Origin: a virus
Reading direction: 5' to 3' (one strand)
Length of the DNA: 20,210 bases
IMG/VR virus record: IMGVR_UViG_3300049255_000570
Location: 1 to 20,210 of that record
The notes below the pieces were generated by a model. It was not told where the DNA came from. It saw only the letters and a list, made by a program, of their open reading frames with translations, and did no database searches. Shown here in pieces: positions 14,594 to 20,210 of the stretch. Numbering within the stretch: the stretch's first letter is position 1; each line of letters begins with the position of its first letter. The translations under genes were made by a program, and so were the position numbers.

Positions 14594-17061
14594 GGGCGCG
14601 TCGTCACCAGCTTCACGATGCGCAGTTCGAACAGCATCGCCATGAACTCCTCGAAATCGACCACGTCGTGCGCGAAGCGGCAGAGCCACAGCGCGCCGAA
14701 GTCGGCCGAAACGATCGCGCCGGCCTCGGGCGGGCTCGCGAACAGAATCGCGGGCGCGTAGCCCGGCGTGACCGACCAGGCCGAGCCGGGCAGGGCGGCG
14801 CCGTTCACATAGACCGCCGTCACGCCGGACGTCCCGGCGACGGGCTCGAAATAGCTTCCGAACGATCGCATTAGCGGGAAGCTCGCCGTCGCGCCGTCCC
14901 CGACGCCGAGCGTCTGGCCGCTGAAGATCGAGAGGCCGGGCGGAGCGAGCCAAAAGGGCGCAGCGGCGCCGGCGGCTTGATTAAAGAAGCCCGCGATCGC
15001 CTGCATTTCGAGATCGACGGCGCCGGAGCGCAGGAGATCGTAGGTCAGTTCGATATCATAGAACGCCGCGGCGAAGCGCGGCTGGCGCGTCGATCGGCCC
15101 GATACATGATCGACGGCGCCGGTCGCGAAGCGCGGCTTCAAATGCGTCGACCAACCCAGCGTCGCGATCGCGGGAAAACTCGGATACGCCCCCGGGGACG
15201 GCGCCGGCGAGGCCGCGAGCGGCGGCAGCGCGGGGCCGCGGCCGTTCAGCCAGTTGCCCGCCTGCCAGTCGCCCGCGTCGCCCCATTGGCTCGCCAGAAT
15301 GGGAAAGACGGGGAACGGCCGCGCGTCCCAGTTCCAGACGCAGCTAAACGCGAATTGCAGCATCGCGACGCCGCTCGCGGAGACGGCGTTGTTCGCATCC
15401 GTCACCCAATATTGATAGATCGCTTGCAGCGCCAGGGTCGAGATCGTGTCGTCGCGTCGCGGGATTTGGCCGCCGCCGGGGATCGGCTGCCAGATCGACC
15501 AATAGGGCGTCGCGCTCTCGACCGATTTCGCGTCGAAGAACACGTTGGGCTGATTGGTTCCCTTGTCGCAGGAGGGGATGCCGTATTCGATGAAGGCGAT
15601 CGACTTGGATTGAGGAACCCATTCGGTCGCGGGCCCATGCGGCGCCCAGCCGAGGCCGTCGCCCGCGTCGTAGATCGCCTGATGCGTATTGTTCCACCAC
15701 CAGCGCAACTGCTTGTTGGCGAGGATCTGTTGGCCGGCGAAATAGGGGTTCCGCGCCTGAGCGAGCCGATCGCCCTCGGGGAGTGAGACGATGAGATCGG
15801 AGCCGGCGGGATCGAGCCCCGCGCCCCCGTTGGCGCCATCGGAATAGTACCAATCGAATTTCTCGCCGCCCTCTATGTTGGCTTGCAAATAGGGAATCGA
15901 ATATATCGTAGGGGCGCCGGAGAGCCCGAGACCGGTCTGTTGCGCCGGCGGCCAGGAGCCGCCCGGCGCGGGCGCTAGCCAGTTGACGGCGTCCAATCCG
16001 CCGTCGCCCGTCGTCCAGTCCGACAGCGGGAGATAATTGTCGAAGCCGGCGATATCGATATCGGGCGACGCCCATAGGGAGTCGAGATGCGGCCATTGGC
16101 CGTTCGCGTTCTCGTGCTGATAGCCCATCCAATCCGACCAGTCGGCGGAATAGGCGATCAGGTTCGTCAGCGCCGTCAGGTTCTTGGTCAGGCCCTGCCC
16201 ATCGAAAATCGAGCGGACATCGCTCGCGAGCTGGACGAGGCCCGCGACAAAGGGATAGTCCCAGACCGCGTTCCCCGACGCGCCGGCCGTGCCGGCCGGC
16301 GTCCAGCCGGGTCCCCGGATCGTTTCCAGCCCGCGCAATTCCGAGCCGAGCAGGAACAGGTCGACGCCGCCCGCGACCACGCAGAGCCATGCGTAATGCA
16401 GGATCATGCGCCGATACGTATAATCCGCCGCCGCGCCGGCGTAGGCGACCGTCAGATTGACGGCGTCTGGGGTGAATTGCGAGGGCGCCGCCGAGCCGAG
16501 GAACGCGTTCGCGGCGCTGGCCGCCGCCGCGCTGACGTCGGGCGCATAAGTTATCAAGCCGCGCCAGGGATATCCGGGCGCCGTCATCAGCAGGAACGGA
16601 TAGAACACGACCTTGAGGCCGCGCGACTTCAGATCGCGAATGCAGCGAACGACGCTCTGATCCGAGGGCGTGCCGCCGTAGACGAAGCTCGAGCCGTTCA
16701 TCGGGATGGGTATCAGCCCCGTCGAGTTCTGGTTCAGACTCGACACACGCCAGAGGTCCGCGCCGCCCGCGCTCTGCTGGAACGCGCCGCCGATATAGGT
16801 GGTCGAGGGATAGACATGGCACGCGCCGGCGGCGAGCGAATCACAGAACCACGCGCAGACGATGGAAACGGTCGCGCATTCGGGATGCGCGGCCTGGAGT
16901 TGATCGATCGCGTAGCTGTAGTCGGTCTTGGCGCCGCCCGGCGCGAAGAACGTGTTGAGCGGCGATAGGCTCGCGCCCAGGCGCGCGCCCTCATGGGCTA
17001 CCGTGTCATAAGTGAACTCGCCGGTGGCTGGCAGCAGGTGGACGCCCGGAATATAGCCCAT
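14590..17061 (-). CDS. GTA-type TIM-barrel protein fused to a C-terminal DUF2460 distal-tail domain
   Basis: This is an 823-aa two-part baseplate protein. Residues 1 to ~600 match the glycoside-hydrolase-like TIM barrel of GTA gp15 (GTA_TIM): TGEFTYDT at 13-20, FVYGGTPSDQSVV, GLKVVFYPFLLM (148-159), GVDLFLLGSELRGLE (232-246), NLIAYSADWSDWMGYQHENA and FIEYGIPSCDKGTNQPN (490-506). E241 and E492 lie where clan GH-A enzymes have their two catalytic acids, but activity is unproven. After a Pro-rich linker (~605-628) residues ~627-823 form a DUF2460 domain, a distal-tail ring protein, with GWSTHLKPRF, GQTLGVGDGATASF and DFEEFMAMLFELRIVKL. The start at 17061 is supported by GAGG overlapping the tape measure stop. 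In RcGTA the barrel instead belongs to gp15 at the end of the cluster, so this is a rearranged architecture. The stop overlaps the next start (ATGA). Confidence 0.88.
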   Translation of the reverse strand: MGYIPGVHLLPATGEFTYDTVAHEGARLGASLSPLNTFFAPGGAKTDYSYAIDQLQAAHPECATVSIVCAWFCDSLAAGACHVYPSTTYIGGAFQQSAGGADLWRVSSLNQNSTGLIPIPMNGSSFVYGGTPSDQSVVRCIRDLKSRGLKVVFYPFLLMTAPGYPWRGLITYAPDVSAAAASAANAFLGSAAPSQFTPDAVNLTVAYAGAAADYTYRRMILHYAWLCVVAGGVDLFLLGSELRGLETIRGPGWTPAGTAGASGNAVWDYPFVAGLVQLASDVRSIFDGQGLTKNLTALTNLIAYSADWSDWMGYQHENANGQWPHLDSLWASPDIDIAGFDNYLPLSDWTTGDGGLDAVNWLAPAPGGSWPPAQQTGLGLSGAPTIYSIPYLQANIEGGEKFDWYYSDGANGGAGLDPAGSDLIVSLPEGDRLAQARNPYFAGQQILANKQLRWWWNNTHQAIYDAGDGLGWAPHGPATEWVPQSKSIAFIEYGIPSCDKGTNQPNVFFDAKSVESATPYWSIWQPIPGGGQIPRRDDTISTLALQAIYQYWVTDANNAVSASGVAMLQFAFSCVWNWDARPFPVFPILASQWGDAGDWQAGNWLNGRGPALPPLAASPAPSPGAYPSFPAIATLGWSTHLKPRFATGAVDHVSGRSTRQPRFAAAFYDIELTYDLLRSGAVDLEMQAIAGFFNQAAGAAAPFWLAPPGLSIFSGQTLGVGDGATASFPLMRSFGSYFEPVAGTSGVTAVYVNGAALPGSAWSVTPGYAPAILFASPPEAGAIVSADFGALWLCRFAHDVVDFEEFMAMLFELRIVKLVTTRP

Positions 17062-17070
17062 CGCGGCGCC

Positions 17071-18390
17071 TCAGGGTCCCGCGAGGCGCCGCGTGCCCAG
17101 ATGGGCGCCGTGCCGCACCGCCTCGTCAATCGCCTTCATCATGGTCGAACTGTTGGCCTTCATCCATTGCGCGACCGAGCCGGAATCGACCGCGGAGATG
17201 TGGAAATGCGTCGCCGGATTCACGTTGACCGTCGCCCGCGCGGGCGACGCGCCCGGCGAGGCCTCGCCCGACAGCATTTCGCGGAACGCGCCGGCCTGCG
17301 CGGCGGGCATGACGAGCTCGTTGTGGTGGACCAGCGTCAGCATGTCCTGGGGCACGCTCCACATGCCGATGTCGGCCGAGGCGACGGAACTCGCGACGGC
17401 GGCGACGGTAGCCTGCGCGCCCGCGGCGGGCCCGGCGGCGAAGGGGCCCATGACCGGGGCGAGAAAGCCGAACACGCCCGCGAAGGCCTCGGCGGCCGAG
17501 GACAGGATCGAGCGGATGATGGTCGCGCCTTGCGTCGCGAGAGAGGCGCCGGCGCCGGCCTGCTCGGCGCCGGTCCGCGCGGCGACCCCCGCGGTCGTCG
17601 CCGAGGTCTTCGCCGCCTCCCCAGCGACATATTGCGCGAGGCTCCGCTCGCACCATTCGATGAATTTGATCAGCAAATCCTCGAGCGTGCTTTTGAAGGC
17701 GGTGTGCCAACTCTCCGTGCCCGAGAGCAGGCCGCGGAGTTGGGAATTGAACGCGCCCGTTATCGTATTTCCGAACGCCTCGTAGTCGCGCTGTTGCGCG
17801 TCGAGCGCCTGTCGCGTGATCGAACTCATCTGATCCTGATGCCGCCGCTCGGCGTCGAGAATCTGGTCCTGTACGCGCTGCTTCTGCGCGAGCTTTTGTC
17901 CATCGAGCGCGCCCTCGCGTTGCAACAGCGCGAGTTCGGCCGCGTATTCCTCGTCGAGCGCGGAGCGCGAGAGCGCGGTCTTCTGTTGCTCGGTGATTTG
18001 ATGCTGACGCGCCTCGCTGGCGTAGAGCGCGAGTTTCTGCTTGAGCCCATCCTGGACGGCCTTGATCTCCTCCGTGATCGCCTCGCGCGCCGCGCGCATC
18101 GCGTCGGCGTAAGAGGCGTCATCGCCAGAGCGGATCGCAGCCGCGGCTTGTGTGTGAGCCGCGGCGAGCGAGGCTTCCAGCGAGGCCGACGCCGACAGCG
18201 CGGAATTGTATCCGCTGAGGTGCGCCGGATCGAAGGCGCGGCCGATCGAGGCGCCGAGCGCGGCATACTGGCCGTTCAACTGCTCGAACGGCGCGGAGAG
18301 GCCGGCGAGCGCGTCGCGCGCGTCGGCGACGCCCGCGACGAGATCGGCGACCGAGGCCGTGAAATTGACGGCGACATTGGCGTCGGACAT
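17071..18390 (-). CDS. tail tape measure protein (lambda C-terminal type)
   Basis: This 439-aa protein fits a short tape measure protein, which fills the tube lumen, sets tail length and is ejected on infection. Residues ~95-205 are a charged, Gln-rich helical stretch (for example AITEEIKAVQDGLKQKLALY and ERRHQDQMSSITRQALDAQQ), a likely coiled coil. Residues ~203-255 (YEAFGNTITGAFNSQLRGLL then LEDLLIKFIEWCERSLAQY) match the pattern of the lambda tape-measure C-terminal family. Residues ~290-345 are hydrophobic and Ala/Gly-rich, a possible membrane-inserting part. The end has VPQDMLTLVHHNELVMPA, common in these proteins. The ATG at 18390 has AAGG about 8 nt upstream. It follows the chaperones by 19 nt and precedes the baseplate genes. 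It is much shorter than lambda gpH, implying a short tail. Confidence 0.82.
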   Translation of the reverse strand: MSDANVAVNFTASVADLVAGVADARDALAGLSAPFEQLNGQYAALGASIGRAFDPAHLSGYNSALSASASLEASLAAAHTQAAAAIRSGDDASYADAMRAAREAITEEIKAVQDGLKQKLALYASEARQHQITEQQKTALSRSALDEEYAAELALLQREGALDGQKLAQKQRVQDQILDAERRHQDQMSSITRQALDAQQRDYEAFGNTITGAFNSQLRGLLSGTESWHTAFKSTLEDLLIKFIEWCERSLAQYVAGEAAKTSATTAGVAARTGAEQAGAGASLATQGATIIRSILSSAAEAFAGVFGFLAPVMGPFAAGPAAGAQATVAAVASSVASADIGMWSVPQDMLTLVHHNELVMPAAQAGAFREMLSGEASPGASPARATVNVNPATHFHISAVDSGSVAQWMKANSSTMMKAIDEAVRHGAHLGTRRLAGP

Positions 18391-18409
18391 CGCGGAGCCT
18401 TTCTCATAT

Positions 18410-19011
18410 TCACAATCGCCCGCCCGGGAACGCGGCGCGCAGCTCGTCGAGGGTCGGCGCGCGCGAGGGGGGCGGGGCCTCTTCGGGCGCGCGATATTTG
18501 AGCGCGCCCGCGAGCAGCCAATGCGCGGGCGGGCGGGCGCGCCATTCCGCCTTCAGCGCGGCGAAGCGCGGCAGCGTCAGCCCGTCGAGCGCCTGATCCC
18601 AGGTCCACCCGGTGGCGGCGACGACCTGGGCGATCAGCGCGTCGAAGTCTATTTTCCCGGCGGCGGCGACGCCTCCGGCGTCGCGTCGCTCGCCCGCGCG
18701 CGCAGGCCCGCCGCCTTCGCGACCGAGGGGAAAGCCTGAATGAGATCGCCGACCGAGAAGGGCAGGCTCAGAAAATCCTCGAACGTCAGCGCGGGATCGA
18801 CGTGGGCAATCGCGCGCCAGGTCGCCTGCGCGAGGCGCTCGATCTGCGCCTCGCCGAGCGCGGCGACGCTGGCCGTCGTGATCGCCTCGCCGCCCGCCTC
18901 GGCGTAAACTTGGAACAGCGCGGGCTGGATCGCCTTGATCGCGCGGAACGGCAGATGCGGCAGCGCCCACGATCGCCCCGCGAGCGAAACCGCGAAGGTC
19001 TCCTCGCTCAT
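18410..19011 (-). CDS. tail assembly chaperone, gpGT-like -1 frameshift fusion (200 aa)
   Basis: A -1 slip at GGGAAAA (18658-18652) would extend the 120-aa chaperone by 80 residues read from 18651 down to the TGA at 18410. The extension begins IDFDALIAQVVAATGWTWDQ and contains LTLPRFAALKAEWRARPPAH, a pattern of short downstream tail chaperone (gpT-type) ORFs in alphaproteobacterial phages. The extension has no ATG, GTG or TTG near its start, so it needs the slip to be translated. In lambda-like tails the gpG:gpGT ratio set by frameshifting is essential for assembly, the T part binding the tube protein. The tape measure gene follows after 19 nt, matching the conserved order. Frameshifting is inferred from sequence only. 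Confidence 0.72.
18649..19011 (-). CDS. tail assembly chaperone, gpG-like (0-frame product)
   Basis: This 120-aa protein sits between the tail tube and tape measure genes, the position of lambda gpG and its analogues, which bind the tape measure and recruit tube subunits during tail assembly and are not in the finished virion. Its ATG at 19011 overlaps the tail tube stop (ATGA). The sequence is small and soluble (FAVSLAGRSWALPHLPFRAI near the start, FEDFLSLPFSVGDLIQAFP near residues 77-95) and ends in a Pro-rich tail SPPPGK. I assign the role from position, size and the frameshift site at its end rather than from a specific family motif. The last two sense codons GGA AAA lie within a GGGAAAA heptamer followed directly by TAG. 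Confidence 0.72.
   Translation of the reverse strand: MSEETFAVSLAGRSWALPHLPFRAIKAIQPALFQVYAEAGGEAITTASVAALGEAQIERLAQATWRAIAHVDPALTFEDFLSLPFSVGDLIQAFPSVAKAAGLRARASDATPEASPPPGK
18652..18658 (-). promoter_or_regulatory. -1 programmed ribosomal frameshift slippery site GGGAAAA
   Basis: On the minus strand the 0-frame reads CCG GGA AAA TAG, so the heptamer G GGA AAA is in the correct X XXY YYZ phase with a stop codon immediately after the A-site codon. Slippage gives GGG AAA ATA, joining the downstream 80-codon ORF without a gap. Lambda uses the related GGGAAAG at the same place. I did not model a downstream stimulatory hairpin. Confidence 0.75.
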
Positions 19012-19742
19012 GCCGCGTCTCCGAAGTTGAGCTGGCAGACCTGACCCGCCGCGTTGGCGAAGCACTGGAAGTCGAGTTCGGGCACCACGAAATCCTCGAG
19101 TTTCGTGCCCAAGGCGAGTTTCTCGGCGACGCAATTGTAGAGCCACAGCGAGAATTGCTTGCCGGTGGTCGGGTCGCTCGCGAAAAGGTTCGCCGAGAAC
19201 GTGATCGCGGGGCCGATCAAGGTCGAGGCGACCGCGATGGTCTCGCCGCTCGACGTCACCGTGTAGGTGTAGGAGATCAGCACCGGAGCGCCCGCGTCGC
19301 CCGCCGCGAATGTATAGACGCCGGCGGACACCGAATATTGGCCGGTCGTGGGGCTCGTTGCCACCTGTTTCAGCGGCAGCGCGCTCGAGGCGTAGACGAC
19401 GCCCTGGTCGGCGACGAAGGTCGAATGAAAAGCCGTCGAATAGGTGTAGGGCGAGGACGCGGGCACGCTGGCCGTCTCGCCGTATTGCGTCTGCGTTCCT
19501 CCCGGCGTGGGCGCGAAGCCGAAGAACAGATTGCCGAGCGCCTGACCGGAAATGCGCGCGAGCTTGCATTTGCCCGTCATCTTGCGCGTGCCCGAGCCGA
19601 TCGCGACGGGAAAGTTGCTCTGTCCGTAGAGCGCCTTCGTGGTCGATGAGATGTTGAGCGAAATTTCTTGCGCGAGGCCGAAATTGATCGGCGTCCCGCC
19701 TTGCGGCGTGCCGATCAGCACGCCGGAGCCAAAGACGAACAT
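19008..19742 (-). CDS. major tail tube protein
   Basis: This 244-aa protein is the likely tail tube subunit of a siphovirus-like tail, stacking in rings around the tape measure. The open frame continues upstream into the portal fragment, but I place the start at the ATG at 19742 because GGAGA lies about 6 nt upstream and MFVFGSGVLIGTPQGGTP is a typical tail-tube N-terminus. Residues 23-75 carry the LAQEISLNISSTTKALYG...KMTGKCKLARISG pattern seen in alphaproteobacterial tail tube proteins. Residues ~108-162 form an inserted beta module (STFVADQGVVY ... YTFAAGD ... ISYTYT). The C-terminus (LEDFVVPELDFQCFANAAG) fits the family. The stop overlaps the next start as ATGA. It lies directly upstream of the tail chaperones and tape measure, as expected for this gene. 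Confidence 0.82.
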   Translation of the reverse strand: MFVFGSGVLIGTPQGGTPINFGLAQEISLNISSTTKALYGQSNFPVAIGSGTRKMTGKCKLARISGQALGNLFFGFAPTPGGTQTQYGETASVPASSPYTYSTAFHSTFVADQGVVYASSALPLKQVATSPTTGQYSVSAGVYTFAAGDAGAPVLISYTYTVTSSGETIAVASTLIGPAITFSANLFASDPTTGKQFSLWLYNCVAEKLALGTKLEDFVVPELDFQCFANAAGQVCQLNFGDAA

Positions 19743-20210
19743 GGGGGTCTCCGTGGGGTAGGGAAGGGGAGGGCGGGCGCGGCCCTGCGGACGCGGGCGC
19801 CGCGCTGTTGAGGCGGGCGATGACCGCGTGGGTCGAGCCGGGCGAAACTCTCCGAGAGGTCGTAGCGAATGAGCGCGATCGGCCGCCGCGGCTGACAGCG
19901 CGCCGCCGTTCGTGCGCGGCGGATCGACCGCGTCGTCGGCGACCCGGGCGGTTTCGAGATCGGGCTGGCCAAGATGGACGTGCGCGATCTCGTCGAGCGC
20001 GCGCTTGACCCACGCCTTCAGCGGAACCTCTCGCGTCGCCTGCACGCGCGGCGTCACCGGCGTCGCGCGGCTGACTTGGCTGACGAAGGGGGAGGCGGGG
20101 ACGGAGAAGGCGTGGCAAATGATCCGCGCGAGCCATTCATCGTATTGATCCTTCAGCGGCGGCTCGCGCGTCTGCGTCAGTTCGAAGTCGGCGGGCATGA
20201 ACTTGACCAT
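19743..20210 (-). pseudogene. portal protein, 3' fragment (truncated, no own stop)
   Basis: The first ~98 codons read like the C-terminal part of an HK97-type phage portal protein, the dodecameric ring at the head vertex through which DNA passes. Visible hallmarks are FMPADFELTQTREPPLKDQ, DEWLARIICHAFSVPASPF, VSQVSRAT and PLKAWVKRALDEI followed by GQPDLE. The fragment runs off the right edge, so the N-terminal part is not visible and the ATG at the edge is probably an internal Met. The usual stretch between RAT and PLKAW looks shortened and scrambled. After about 19917 similarity fades into low-complexity Arg/Pro-rich sequence that stays open without a stop up to the tail tube ATG at 19742. 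Normal portals end with their own stop and are followed by protease and capsid genes, which are absent here. I infer a deletion remnant; a divergent intact C-terminus is less likely. Confidence 0.7.

Noticed and set aside
16993-18501. A 502-codon plus-strand open frame opposite the tape measure
   Set aside because: Arg-rich shadow of the tape measure gene, with no recognisable motif and no plausible context.
19743-20210. Portal-tail tube read-through as one genuine 400-residue gene
   Set aside because: The 19742 ATG has a good ribosome-binding site and a typical tail-tube N-terminus, and the upstream part matches a different family and degrades before the junction; I annotate two units and flag the open frame as a finding.
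1-20210. CRISPR array, tRNA, integrase, transposase or attachment site
   Set aside because: I looked on both strands and saw no regularly spaced repeats, cloverleaf with CCA-end pattern, recombinase motifs or flanking direct repeats.

Overview
The window is a single-direction phage-type tail and lysis cluster. Every gene I can support lies on the minus strand, so transcription runs from high to low coordinates. High GC (about 70% in a typical line I counted), dense ATGA-type stop/start overlaps and GTA-like tail proteins point to an alphaproteobacterium, probably Hyphomicrobiales (rhizobia/methylotroph group). That placement is inference; no host marker gene is present.

Layout in transcription order: (1) a 3' fragment of a portal protein at the right edge (20210-19743), open in frame into the next gene; (2) major tail tube protein (19742-19008); (3) a gpG/gpGT-like tail chaperone pair (19011-18410) with a GGGAAAA slippery heptamer directly before the gpG stop; (4) a lambda-like tape measure protein of 439 aa (18390-17071); (5) a baseplate set homologous to RcGTA gp12-gp15 but rearranged: a GTA-type TIM-barrel protein fused to a DUF2460 domain (17061-14590), a free-standing DUF2460 protein (14593-13976), a DUF2163 hub (13979-13110), an NlpC/P60 peptidase (12988-12536) and a Phage-tail_3 central hub without the TIM barrel (12539-10161); (6) fibre-type and unknown structural genes (10164-8632); (7) an amidase endolysin (8615-7770); (8) a receptor-binding/exported block: a signal-peptide protein (7677-7045), an SGNH esterase fibre with two repeated carbohydrate-binding-like modules (7040-5022), a small membrane-anchored or exported unknown (4991-4557), a second signal-peptide protein (4560-4186) and a signal-peptide-bearing pectate-lyase-fold tailspike (4189-863); (9) an exported CHAP/TIGR02594-like peptidase (842-336) and a small two-TM holin candidate (222-1).

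Together these would build a flexible siphovirus-like tail with a GTA-style baseplate, sugar-active appendages (SGNH esterase, beta-helix spike, TIM barrel) and a lysis set. No capsid, protease or head-tail connector gene lies between the portal fragment and the tail tube gene, where HK97-type phages and GTAs normally carry them. The cluster therefore looks like a tail whose head module was lost at this locus: a decaying prophage, a domesticated tail-like particle, or a GTA-like element with its head genes elsewhere. The most notable points are the -1 frameshift site, the relocated TIM barrel fused to a duplicated distal-tail domain, the portal/tail-tube reading-frame fusion, and the series of Sec-signal-bearing fibre genes.

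I see no tRNA, rRNA, CRISPR, integrase, transposase or attachment site. Long plus-strand and alternative-frame ORFs are GC-rich shadows.
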